NCBI GenBank assembly: GCA_002794785.1
Contig: NBBA01000019.1
Coordinates: 744,001 to 808,000, forward strand
DNA from: Coniferiporia sulphurascens
Taxonomy: Eukaryota; Basidiomycota; Agaricomycetes; Hymenochaetales; Hymenochaetaceae
DNA length: 64,000 nt
Reading direction: 5' to 3'
This document shows positions 1 to 10,602 of this stretch, piece after piece. The notes beneath the pieces were generated by a model, which was not told the origin of the DNA, made no database searches, and saw nothing but the letters and a program-made list of their open reading frames with translations. Each line of letters starts with the position of its first letter. Position 1 is the stretch's first letter. A program made the position numbers and the translations under genes.

Positions 1-50
1 ACCCTCGTTCGGTTTTCGCGTTTGCGTTTACTGATTATGATACACTGCAG

Positions 51-417
51 TTATACACGGAATTGGCGGTACAACAAGGAGCTCAGGCTCTGGTTGACGA
101 AGGAGACAGGCCGGGCTCGTCACTCGAAGACAATTGAGGGTGGACTCGGTGAACAGGGCATTTTCACATACTGGGACCCGGATGTTTGGGAAAAGGGCCT
201 GAAGGAGTTCGCCGTGTTGTACGCGGATCTTGAAAACAAGGACGCGTCTGTATTCAATGGACCAGCATTGCAGTCGACCGCACAGGGGCAGCAACTCCAA
301 GGCCAGCAACTGCAGGTAGGTCAGGTGCCCGGCCCGACTGTAGCTCAGCTCGCGCAGCAGACGCAGGCGGCGCGCGTGAACTTCCCTGGGCTCGGTATGA
401 CGGCCGCGGCAATGTAA
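51..417 (+). CDS. not2: NOT2/CDC36 C-terminal end, CCR4-NOT complex subunit (5' partial)
   Basis: This is the last exon of a gene that begins before the window. An intron ends at the CAG at 48-50, preceded by a branch-like CTGAT, and the exon reads from 51 to a TAA at 415-417. The protein shows the conserved NOT2/3/5 C-terminal box: YTRNWRYNKELRLWLTKE, then FTYWDPDVWEKGLKEF and LLYADLE-type text. NOT2 is a scaffold subunit of the CCR4-NOT deadenylase complex that binds NOT1 and NOT3/5 and acts in mRNA decay and transcription control. The tail is Gln- and Ala-rich (QGQQLQGQQLQ), a common low-complexity end in fungal NOT2. The stop overlaps a GTAAGT donor-like string at 414-419 with an AG at 450-451, so an extra 3' exon is possible, but the plain stop is the simpler reading. 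Confidence 0.9.
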
Positions 418-1262
418 GTTATATGCACCTCTCCTCCACTTTCTTCGGCAGGACATCAGACGCTTCAGCGTCGGCACTCATCCATCAACCACGTTTCCCT
501 CCCTCTTTTTTTAACTCGTCCTCGCCCCGCATCCTAGCTTACTCCCGCAACACGCGTCACTCCGTTTTATTTGATCCTTTGTCCCACCTACTCTCCTATC
601 GATCATTACTCCCCTGCTAGTTGTTTGTGCTTTTTCATCATGGTTTATCAACTTTGTATCTTTATGAACAACCTCTGTTCAGGTCGTGGCTGTTTGCCCT
701 GTGTTGACTGTAGCCCCGTGACTATCGTACCGCGGTTCGCCGCTTGTTGCGCGAGGTAGGTCATTTGCTTCATGACTGCACTGTGCCGTCCTGCCGGGAT
801 CCGGCCGCCTCATGAAGTCAGTGACGACCTAGGATGTACGTGAGTAACGAGCAGTGAACACGTTTGTGCCCGTCTTAAGGTCAGTTCGGCTCCGAGTATT
901 AGGCTTTTATCAGATATGCACCGCTGAATACCACCTAAATTCACACCGAACGGTCGGGTTTATTAGTATGCGAAAAGAGAATAACGTTTCTTTTCTTCTT
1001 TTTCAAAAGGCGTATGAGTCCTGGGAAAGCGCTGGCTCGGGCTTCGGGTAGCCATGTTTGATTTTGAGCATAAATTCCGGTTGAGCAAGGGTTTTCGAAC
1101 TGGATATAGTGATTAATTGTTCTCATTTTATATGCCCAGGACTATCAGGACGAAATCAGAGCCAAGTCGAAAAACTGTACAGTAAGCGTTAATGTTACAT
1201 GTAACGTCTAATTAGAAAATATTGAGTTTGCTATGCCAACGTCGCTAGAAAAGGAAGGTGGT
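418..1262. other. Intergenic, no gene seen
   Basis: No coding pattern is visible. The first 200 bases after the NOT2 stop are pyrimidine-rich and probably 3' untranslated sequence. The remainder is unremarkable up to the transposon-like element that starts at 1265. Confidence 0.6.
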
Positions 1263-1264
1263 TA

Positions 1265-1987
1265 CAGTCAATCACCGGCTAATGGGACAATGCTGGTCAC
1301 TGAAACACTTGGCTAGAACATGCTGTATCCACTCAAATTTCTTCATTGCTTTTGCATTTTGCAGCTGGAAATACACCTCTGATTCAGAATAAAATGTTTC
1401 AAGCTTTTTGAGCCAGAATTCGGCAAGAAAACCAGAAATTACTCATGAAAACTTCGAAATTAAAATTTGTCAATAAAGAGTCACAGAGAATAGTACATAT
1501 AATGCTGTAAATAAGTGTTAAATTTTTGTTGTATATAAATCCAGTGAGTGTGGGCCTCATCTCAGACAAATAATCATTGCAATTGATAAAGAAATGGTAG
1601 AGAAAGAAGAAAAACAAAAGTTACCACAACTTCACGATTACTAATGTAGATCTATTTTCCTCTTATGGACGTTTCCCTTTGGTCGTCACGATGCTACTCC
1701 TTCCTTTTTTAGCCTTTTCCTATAGCCGAAATAATTAATTATGCTGTAATGAGTTTGACTTATCGTGGGAAAGACCTGTGCCAAAGATTGGTGAAGGCCC
1801 AATTTTGCCAGATTTCTCCATTCTGCTATAGCTCAGTCAATTCTGCTCAGATTCCTCTCAAATTTTGTATATAGATAGCTACTTTCTCACTGAACATGAA
1901 TATGTATTTTTAGTTTCAGATGTTGAGTAATGTACTGCGAGAAATAGCTTGACAAGCTCAGGTATCCCATTAGCCGGTGATTGACTG
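1265..1987. mobile_element. Non-autonomous Tc1/mariner-pogo type element (MITE-like), 723 bp
   Basis: A perfect 23-bp terminal inverted repeat is visible: CAGTCAATCACCGGCTAATG plus GGA at 1265-1287, and its exact reverse complement at 1965-1987. Each end is flanked by the dinucleotide TA (1263-1264 and 1988-1989), the target duplication of the Tc1/mariner/pogo superfamily. The interior is AT-rich and holds no open frame longer than about 70 codons and no transposase motif, so it would need a transposase supplied from elsewhere. The perfect repeats suggest it is not very old. Confidence 0.8.
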
Positions 1988-2005
1988 TATATATAGTAGT
2001 TTATA

Positions 2006-2192
2006 CAGCCGAGTTTACCTCTGATAATGGATATACCTATTAAATTTTCAAGATTTGTTATTTATTATGCATTATCGACTTTATTCATTATCTTATAGGG
2101 AATCTCTGACTACCGACTTGGTGGAAGCCCTAGACTACCCATTATGGGAGGATATTCATTATGAGGATGATCCACTACGGGAGGTTTGACTG
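2006..2192. mobile_element. Possible second, degenerate TA-flanked inverted-repeat element (187 bp)
   Basis: Right end 2165-2192 (ending GGGAGGTTTGACTG, followed by TA) resembles a pogo/Fot1-type end. A degraded counterpart, CAGCCGAGTTTACCTC followed by TGATAATGGATA, starts at 2006 after a TA. The interior right half has imperfect tandem copies of a CATTATGGGAGGATA-like unit at 2137-2180. The inverted match is imperfect, so this is inferred from pattern, not certain. Confidence 0.4.
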
Positions 2193-2443
2193 TATATCCT
2201 CCTCTCCGAACTGCACAGCAGCTTGAGCACTTGACCCCGTACAAACTGCACACTCTATCTCAGGCTCGAGTCCGCTCTCTGAGTTTCCTTCCTCACGCTT
2301 TGTCTCGAAAACAAAAGCATCATAATTACAGAAATATAGCCTTTGTCGCTCCGTCACGACTTCAGCCTGTCGAAGCAGGGCCCGCACGCGATTTCACGGT
2401 TCGTCGTATCACAACGTGAAAGGATATCGAACGTCCCTGCAGA
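2193..2443 (+). promoter_or_regulatory. Conserved 5' flank of F-box copy 1
   Basis: About 210 bases before exon 1 of copy 1 (from roughly 2236) match the bases before exon 1 of copy 2 (roughly 5210-5417) almost base for base. The shared text includes CATCATAATTACAGAAATAT and AGCCTTTGTCGCTCCGTCAC. Shorter related stretches precede copies 4, 5 and 6. This is presumably the duplicated promoter/5'UTR, but no transcription start can be fixed from sequence. Confidence 0.6.
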
Positions 2444-4167
2444 ATGAGTTACGAATACAAGAGTATAGAGGCAAAGTCCACCATTGGACTCATGAAAGTC
2501 ATAAGGGCACTGGAGAATGCGGTTTTCCCAATGGACGCAGACCAAATGTGGAACGGCTGCTTCCCTGTGGTGTCGTGGGTACCTTCACATTTTCTTCTTC
2601 TTGGAAGCTAACCAATTGACCGGTTGTAACGTATCATAGACGTCAAGAAAATGCAAAAATCAGACAGGATATGGTGGGTCATTTCACGGGGCTGAAGTCG
2701 ACCCTTGAGGAACTCGGGCACCTCTCGGACACTTTAGAGTGTCTCAAATATTCGCTGGAGAGGAAGATATCGTCGATGAAAGCCATATACAAGTCCAGCA
2801 TCGACCTAGTTCTATCCCATGGAATAAACACGGTTCCCGTGGAAGTCCTCAATCGCATCTTTGAGATGGCGTATTGCGAAGACACCCTAGTGGCGTTCAA
2901 ACTCTCTCTGGTAGACAAGAAGTTCCATGCTGTCGTAATGCGTAATCCATGCTTATGGAACAGAATCAACAATATTCATCGCGATCGCAAAGCCAGACCC
3001 GAACAGCTCCGGGTCAGCTTGAAGCGTAGTGAGGATGTCGGGTTGAATGTAGAAATTGATTTTGACCTTACCTCGACTTTCGTGAATGGTATTAGAACCC
3101 TAGGCGTAGCGGTCGAGGAGGCATCTCGTTGGGAAAATGTCACATTCGTAATGGAGACCCAGTACGAAGGCCGGCTGGACCTGTTCCGAGTCATATCTGA
3201 GAACAGCAATGATCTCAACCTCCCGCGACTCAAAAGCGCCAATCTCTGCTATCCAGGGTTGCACAATCTCATTCGACATGCTACGGAAGGCATATTTGAC
3301 CACTCCGAACCACTAATGCACTTTTACACGACCTGGCACATGCCGAACTTAACCAACCTCACAGTGCGCAATTTGTTCCCGCGTCCTTTCTTACGTTTCA
3401 CACCACCTTTAACGGCGCTGAACGTGGAAGTTAGCGAAAACGAGTACAACGAGTTTAAGAGATTATATGATATGAACCTGCTGCTGGAGTTCTTGCGATC
3501 GAGCCCTCTCCTTGAAACTTTTTGCTTACGACTTGACCTCATTACACCATCCACAAAGTATGATGACCATACGCTTCCAGAAACAGTTCTTCCGAACCTT
3601 CGGACCTTCCAGTTTTCGGCTAAATATTGGCGTCCGCGGCACTTCCTGCCTTTCATGAAGGCACTCCGCTTTCCGAGTCTCAGGAATCTGCATGTTTGTG
3701 CCGATGCAGATTACCCTGACGATGAGGGACTTAACTGGCTTGAATGCACCCTCCCTCTTTCCCACGAGGAATACATGAATGTCGAGGTCTTCAGCTTTAA
3801 AGCCCAAACATGGGGTAGGAAGTCTTTCGCAGGCTGGCATTACGATGCCCCATATGAAAAGCTGCATAATCTGCGCAGTATGACCCTCGAAACACCCTTC
3901 TTGAAGCCCAACATCTCTAGGAACATATTTGGCACCCAGACCCGTCGGAGCTATGGCGCCGAGAACTATCTGAAACTGGAAGATATCCATTTCGTAAAAT
4001 GCAATGCCCTGGACGAGGTGGAGTTGAGATCCTTCAAAAAGCTGCTCGAGGAACAGGGTAACTGGGACGCTTTGAAGAGAATCACATTTGAGAAATGCGA
4101 ATCTTTGAGCGAGGGCACCGTCCGTTCGCTTTTTGAAGGAAAGGATGTGACCTGGAAGTTTTTCTAA
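2444..4167 (+). CDS. F-box-like/LRR-like protein, array copy 1
   Basis: Two exons: 2444-2571 and 2640-4167, giving 551 aa with the frame kept across the junction. The long exon carries an F-box-like motif (PVEVLNRIFEMAYCED, then FKLSLVDKKFHAVVMRNP and CLWNRI), the usual Skp1-binding segment, followed by leucine-rich repeat-like text (LPNL/LLEFLRSSPLLETF, LRNLHV, LHNLRSMTLETP). Such proteins are expected to be substrate receptors of SCF ubiquitin ligases; the substrate is unknown. Exon 1 encodes a 43-residue N-terminus ending FPMDADQMWNGCFPVV that recurs in the other copies, which is the main reason for choosing this start. The donor after GTGGT is GTCGTG, a weak match, where other copies have GTGAGT or GTGGGT; a better-looking GTACCT at 2579 would break the frame. 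Confidence 0.8.
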
Positions 4168-5417
4168 GAGTAAGCTTTATACCTTAGGAATCTGGAGCAT
4201 TTTCGTCCGGTTAATTTCTTTGTTTTCACAGATGTCAGCTCAATATTCAAGGAACCCCCATAGATAGATTACGGTTTTGTCAACATGCTTAGAAAAGAGT
4301 TGAACGGCCTAATGAAATCATATGACGAATATTATTATTATGAAGGAGAGTCTTATTCGATGCAGTATCTTCCCCCGGGCGGTCATGACTGGATTTTACG
4401 TATTGTACATTATATATGATCAATATTGTTGTCTGCACCACTGCTTTTGCCGACTCATGATTCTGGACTCTGGTTCCGAGGCCGATGGCTAGATTGCCAC
4501 CGTTAGATAGAGGATTCTGTAGTGTAATAATACAGATGCCTGAGAGCGCAAATGCATGTCACGGTACCGCGTACGAGCTGAAGCTAGAACTGATTCGAAA
4601 CCGTCTGCCAGTGGTTGAAGACCATAGAGGGCATCTTCACGTCAGCATACAGTGTGTATCAAGCACAGTTCCGATATTATTTTGAGCGCGTATCAAACTT
4701 CCAAGAAGCTTAAGGGCAATAATGAGGGCCACCAGTAGCACCATTCGCCAGTTACTCCAGAATGTAATGTTATGTTTCGGCTCTATCGTTATACTTCAGT
4801 TTTCTTATTTAAAGATTCAAGCTCGCACTAAAAAAAAGCCTGAAAGATACCCAACCGCATCGTAATCGCCGTGGCGCCGCCTAACGTTGCCTACTAATGC
4901 CTACGTCCCGGGAAAGCTGCCAGCGGGCAGCCGGCTGATACTTCCACATAAATCGTACGAAGATGTTCTACGTTTTTGCGACACAGTTCGAAGATGTGGC
5001 TAGGTTCTTGGCTGGCTGCTGACTGGCCTCGCTTTTTGGGGGACTTTTTGGGATTGTGCCGCGAACCTTCCTTTCTGGGCTGAACGCATTCTGACGCATT
5101 ACATAATAACATATTTGAAAGTTCAATATATATCGTGGCGCCATCAAACTCGTTATGGCTATATCCTCCTCTCCGAACTGCAGACTGCACAACAGCTTGA
5201 ACACTTGATCACATATAAACCGCACACTCTATCTCAGGCTTGAGCCCGCTTTCTGAGTTTCCTTCCTTACGCTTCGCCTCGAAAACAAAAGCATCATAAT
5301 TACAGAAATATAGCCTTTGTCGCTCCGTCACGACTTCAGCCTGTCGAAACAGTGACCGCACGCGAATCCACGATTCGTCGTATCACAACGTGAAAGGATA
5401 TTGAACGTCCCTGCAGA
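4168..5417. other. Intergenic between array copies 1 and 2
   Basis: No gene is seen. The first part is 3' flank. The block around 4250-4420 (CATGCTTAGA..., CATATGACGAATA..., then the TATTCGATGCAGTATC text) recurs in altered form after the other copies. The last 210 bases are the duplicated upstream block described for copy 1. Confidence 0.6.
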
Positions 5418-7128
5418 ATGAAAGCATTGTATTACGAACCCGCGAGTATAGACGCTAAGTCCATCAAGGGACTCATGAAAATCGTGAGGGCGCTGGAGAG
5501 TGCAGTTTTCCCAATGGACATGGACCAAATGTGGAACGACTGCTTCCCAGTGCTGTGAGTCGTTTTCCCTATTTTTATGTCTTAGAAGCTGACCGCTTCG
5601 GCCGGCCGTGATGGGTCGCAGACGTCAAGGAAACGCGGAAACGAGACAGGATATCATGGGTCTTTTCACGGGGCTGAAGTCGACCCTTAAGGAACTCAAG
5701 CACCTCTCGGACACTTTAAGCTGTCTCACAAGCTCGCTGAAAGAGAAGATCTCGTTGGTACAAGCCATCTACAAGTCTAGTATCGTTCTAGCTCTATCCC
5801 ATGGAATAAACACGGCTCCCGTGGAGGTCCTCGATCGTATCTTTGAGATGGCGTCTTGCGGAAACATCAAAATGGCGTTCGACCTCTCTCTGGTAAACAA
5901 GAAGTTTCGTGATGTCGTAATGCGTAATCCACTCTTATGGAACAAAATCGGCAATTCCAACACTAGCGGACTCAGCCTCGGACAGCTTCAAACCTGCTTA
6001 AAGTGTAGCAAAGATGTTGGGTTGGATGTGAGACTGGACCTTACCTCGTACCGAAATATCCCAGATGGAGTTAGAATCTTAGGTGTAGCAGTTCCAGAGG
6101 CATCTCGCTGGGAATACGTCTCTTATCGAATGAATCAAGGACGACTGAATGTGTTCCAGGATATATCCCGATACAGCACTGGTCTCAACCTCCTGTGGCT
6201 CAAAAGCGCTGCTCTATACTATCCATCGCTGTACGATCGCGATCACAATGACCCGGAAAGCATATTAGACCAGTCTGAGCCGCTAATGCACTTTTACACG
6301 ACCTGGTACTTGCCGAACTTGACCAACCTCTCAGTGCATAACTTAATCCCACGACCTTTTTTGCATCTCGCTCCTCCATTGACGACGCTGACGCTGGATA
6401 TGAGTGAATACGGTAAAAACAATACCGAGATAAGGAGGGTATATGATATGAACCTAATGCTCGAGCTCTTGCGATCGAGCCCTCTTCTTGAGACTTTCCA
6501 CTTACGTCTTACTCGTGTTACACCATCCACAAAGGATGACGGCCGTATGCTTCCCGAAACAGTTCTTCCGAACCTTCAGACCTTCGAGTTTACGGCTTTG
6601 CATTTGACCGCGCAGAGCCTCCTGCCTTTCATGGAGGCACTTCGCCTTCCGAACCTCAGGAATCTGCATGTATACGTCGACGCAGAAACGGGGACCAATG
6701 ACTTGGGGAAAGATGTCTGGCTTGATTGCGTCCTTCCTCTTTCCTACGAGCAGTATACGCAAGTTGAGGTCTTCAACTATAAAACGCGCACATTGAAGGA
6801 GATCGCGGACTCAGGTCGCCACTACCCTTACGATGTTCCTTTCGCAAAGCTGCATAACCTGCGCAGTATTATCCTCGAGACGCCGTACTTGAAGCCCAGC
6901 ATCTGGAGGAGCTGCTATGATTCCCGGACCTGTATGAAACTGGAGGATATTCGCTTCGTGCGCTGTGATGCTCTGGACGGGGAGGAGCTGGGATCCTTCA
7001 AAGATTTGATGCAAGAACAGGGTAAATGGGACACATTGAAGAAAGTTACATTTAAGGGGTGCAAGCTTTTGAGCGAGGGCACCGTCCGTTCGCTTTTTGA
7101 AGGAAAGGTTGTGACCTGGGATGAGTAA
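5418..7128 (+). CDS. F-box-like/LRR-like protein, array copy 2
   Basis: This is the clearest model of the family. Exon 1 (5418-5554) begins at an ATG after CTGCAGA and encodes a 45-residue segment ending MDMDQMWNDCFPVL. The donor is a consensus GTGAGT at 5555, the acceptor is CGCAG ending at 5621, and exon 2 runs 5622-7128, total 547 aa. The F-box-like motif lies near residues 110-155 (PVEVLDRIFEM, LSLVNKKFRDVVMRNPLLW). The C-terminal two thirds are repeated hydrophobic LxxL segments of the LRR kind, closing with a conserved GTVRSLFEGK tail. A role in SCF-type ubiquitination is inferred from the family. No lesion is seen. Confidence 0.85.
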
Positions 7129-8475
7129 GGAAAGTAAACTTTATATTTCAGGAATCTTGGCATAATTCCGACCGCTTAATTTCTCGGTTTTCACGGACGT
7201 TTTTTCACGTTGGCTCTCCTTCCCCCCGTCAATATTTAACATATCCCCACAGATCAGCTGCGGGGCCGTTAATATGCTTATAATAGCGCCGGACTGACCT
7301 AAGGTCGTATCAGATGGCCTATTGAAAGTATATGACGAATTTAAAGAGTACGAAGGGGGACTTTATTCTACGGATTATCGTCCCCCGTCGTGGATAGATT
7401 TTACGCATTGTACTTCATACATGTATAGGACGATCAATATTGCCGTCTGCGTCGTTGCTTTTGCCGACTTGGACTCATGAGTCTGGACTTTGAACCCGAG
7501 GCCGGTGGCTGAGTTTCCGGTACCGTTTAGGGAAGGGATCTGTAGTACAATGATACGGGGATTCGGGGATGACAAGGTAACCTGACCCATTACCTTTCAG
7601 ATGTTCAACGGACCATTTCAGCAAAGGCTCAGATACCTGACTCGGAGAGGACAGCGTTGGCGAAAATGCATGTCACGGTACCACGTTCGAGCTGAAGCTT
7701 GAACTGATTCGAAACCGTCTGGTTGAAGATCATGGAGGTCATCTTCACGTTAGCGACACATATACAGTGTGTACCAGGCACAGTTCCGGTATTATTTTGA
7801 GCTCGTTTCAAGCTTTCAAGGTGGGATGGTAATGAGGGCTACCACTGTACACTGGCTACTCCAGAATCCAATGTTAGATTTCAGCGACTTGCAGCGGTAA
7901 CGAATGCACTTCAGATATCCGGGTATGAAAATAACGATTAAACAGTAGATTAATCGCGCGAGGGAACGAAATCAAGCGTACACACAGGAAGCTTTAGGGA
8001 TTATCAAACCTCAGTTTAAGGCCTTGTTTGAGTGCTTGGTTTGAGCCGCGGTTTGAGCTCGAAAACGGCAAAACAAGCAAAACAGTGAAACGAGAAAAGT
8101 TCTCATTATGCTGTTTAAACCCTTGTTTGAGCTCAACTCAAACAAGGTTTCGCGTACTAAACTGGGCATGTTTGTAAGTGTGTGATCTGAGACCCATTGA
8201 GGAAAGAGACGGGCCGCAGAGTGAGGTCTGTGGCGGAGTAGGCGGGAAAAGCCGAGAAGGCTTTCTCTCGATCCAGACCACGACAGACAGTCCCCGGCGA
8301 AGGGGCTTGCCTCCTCGTCTTTTTTTTCCCTCCCTCCCGCCCATTTTCTTTCTACTTTCCCCCTTTTTGGGACTCGCCGTGCTTTTCCAACGGGAGAGGG
8401 ATCTCGCTGATCGAGGTCCTTCCTTCTCCCGTTAGAATTTTGCGGCACAGGAGGAGTCGGGGCCAGACTCCCTAG
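7129..8475. other. Intergenic between copies 2 and 3, including DNA that replaces copy 3's exon 1
   Basis: The 3' flank of copy 2 (7250-7380) contains a GATCAGCTGCGGGGCCGTTA-type block that also follows copies 4 and 5. From about 7880 the sequence no longer matches the upstream DNA of any other copy. No exon-1 text (MDxDQMWN) can be found. A pyrimidine-rich stretch at 8320-8370 and a palindrome at 8121-8147 are the only structures noted. Confidence 0.6.
8121..8147. repeat. Perfect palindrome with a related outlying copy
   Basis: CCTTGTTTGAG at 8121-8131 is followed by CTCAA and then its inverse CTCAAACAAGG at 8137-8147. The same CCTTGTTTGAG word also occurs at 8022-8032. The set makes a 126-bp inverted-repeat cluster inside the foreign DNA upstream of array copy 3. 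It could be a remnant of a small mobile element or a hairpin; no coding. Confidence 0.5.
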
Positions 8476-9895
8476 ACGTCAAGGAGACGCAAATATAAGC
8501 CATGATACGACGGCTCCTCTCGCCGAGCTGAAGTCGACTCTTAAGGAGCCCGGACAACTTTTAAGCACTTTGAACTGCCTCACGAACTCGCTGGAGAAAA
8601 AGATATTGTCGGTGAAGGCCATGTATTTTGGGATGAACACAGCTCCCGTGGAGGTCCTCGATTGTATCTTTGAGATGACTTGTTGCGAAGATATTCGAAT
8701 GGCGTTCAAGCTTTCTCTAGTAAACAAGCGGTTCCACGATATCGCAATGCGTAATCCATGCCTATGGAGAAAAATTGGCACCTTCAACACCAGCGGAGTC
8801 AGCCCCGATCAGCTCCAGGTTCTGCTTAAAGCAAAGCAAAGATGTCGGCTGGGTATTGAACTAGACTCTGCCGATGACAAGGCTTTACCGAATGGCGTTG
8901 AAATCTTATGCTTAGCTGTTCCGGAGGCATCTCGTTGGGAGAGCGTCTGTTATACGATGGAGAGCTTTTTTGAAGAGGACTGGCTGGACCTGTTCTGGGA
9001 TATATCTAGATACAGCACTGGTCTCAGCCTTCCACGACTCAAAAGCGCTACGCTCCAGTATCCAGGGTTGCAATTTTGTCATGAAGATGATCCAGAAAGT
9101 ATAATTGACCCGTCCGAACCCCTAATGCACTTTTATTCAACCTGGTACTTGCCAAACTTGACCAACCTCACACTACATAACCTAATCCCGCGTCCTTTTT
9201 TACATCTTGCCCCACCACTGACGACGCTAACCCTGGACATTGGCGAACGTTATAACGATAATGCCACGTTAGAGAGGATATATGACATGAACCTGCTCCT
9301 CGAGCTCTTGCGATCGAGCCCTCTTCTTGAGACTTTTCACCTACAGTTTGAATGTTTTACACCATCTACACAGGATGGTGACCATACGCTTCCAGAGACG
9401 GCTCTTCCGAATCTTCTGACTTTCAAGTTCACGGCGTCTCATTTTAATGCACGGAAAATCTTGCCTTTCATGAAGGCACTTCGCTTTCCGAGACTTAGGA
9501 ATCTGCGCGTGTGTGTCGGTGTGGACTGGAAGAACATTCAATATGGGGGAGGTGTCTGGCTTGACTGCGTCCTTCCTCATTCCTACGAGCATTATATTAA
9601 TGTCGAGGTCTTCAACTATAGAACACGCACATCGAAGAAGGTCGCGGATTCGGGCGACCACTTCCCTTACGATGTCCCATCCGAAAAATTGCTTAACCTA
9701 CGTAGCATTACCCTCGAGACGCCGCACTTGGATCCCAACATCTGGAAGAGCTGTCATGACTCCCGGGTCTGTATGAGGCTCCCGAACCTGGAGGATATCC
9801 GCTTCGTGCGATGCAATGCCCTGGACGAGGTGGAGCTGAGATCCTTCAAAGAGCTGCTTGAAAAGCAGGATAAATCGAACGAATGTCTAGGTTGA
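8476..9895 (+). pseudogene. F-box-like array copy 3, truncated at both ends and chimeric
   Basis: An intron-3'-end (CCTAG, ending 8475) followed by the family's second exon is intact, with codons open from 8476 (RQGDANISHDT..., lacking the usual MMGLLTGLKS start). Exon 1 is absent upstream, so the first in-frame ATG is at 8621, inside the region before the F-box. At the 3' end the family sequence stops at about 9875 (after ...LEKQDK), and the DNA continues with sequence related to the start of the minus-strand F-box gene at 20032-20345, read inverted. The hybrid frame hits a TGA at 9893, removing the last 45 or so residues including the SLFEGK tail. It still encodes the F-box-like motif (PVEVLDCIFEM). 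A product of about 425 aa could be made if a new promoter exists; a pseudogene is more likely. Confidence 0.75.
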
Positions 9896-10345
9896 GCTCT
9901 GAAGCCTGAATGTGCACTGATTAGCCTCAAAGTTTAGGATTGAAGAAACCTTCTGCTGTTTCGCGTTTTGTGCAGAAGCAGCTAAGAAATTATCTTCGTA
10001 TCGTCCCCGAGTATTACAAGTTCAGACATTATCAAAGAAACACGCTCCGAGGCCAAAGTTATGATAATTTAGTCCGTATCGCGTTCCGTAACGATCAGTG
10101 AGTCCTGCAGTGGAAAATCAAAATCCCGTTTGTGAGCACTCGCCAGCCCGTCCTTGTGTAGCGGCCCTGAGCGGATGTACAGGCAAGTCTATCACACCTG
10201 CTTGAAACTCAGTGCCAGACCAGATTTTGTTGAGATAAAAGTGTACCATTGTTTTTCACTGATGAAAATGGCATTCCTCTTTGGGTATAGCTTTCTGCCG
10301 CATTACATAATATATTGGAAAACCGCGTCAAACTCTGCTGCCATT
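9875..10345 (-). pseudogene. Fragment of a minus-strand F-box gene start fused to copy 3
   Basis: The stretch from 9875 (TCGAACGAATGTCTAGG, TTGAGCTCTG) matches 20032 onward (TCGAACGAATACCTAGGCTG) and stays recognisably related for roughly 300 bases (AAGTTTAGGATTGAAGAAAC against AAGTTTTAGGTCGGAGGAAC). At 20 kb this is the first codons and the upstream region of the minus-strand F-box gene, so the fragment is the 5' end of a relative of that gene. It has no usable frame. The end coordinate is approximate. Confidence 0.65.
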
Positions 10346-10602
10346 TAGGGATCCAAGTTCTCCCCTTCAAGTTCTCCAAGTCAGCTTGAGCCTCGGAGAA
10401 TACTTGAACGATCTTACAATAGGGCTCGAACACTCTATCTCTGGCTTGAGTCCATCTTCTGGCTTTACTTACGCTTTGTCTCGAATACATCTTTTTTCGC
10501 TTTCGTCACGGTGACATCAACTTCGAAGCAGGAATGGCAGTGCCCGCACACGCCACGATTTATTCTCTCACAGCGTAGAGGGGGATTAGACGTCCCTGTA
10601 GG

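Noticed and set aside
2416..2619. A 67-codon plus-strand frame overlapping exon 1 of F-box copy 1
   Set aside because: It is in a different phase from the exon-1 frame conserved in the other copies.
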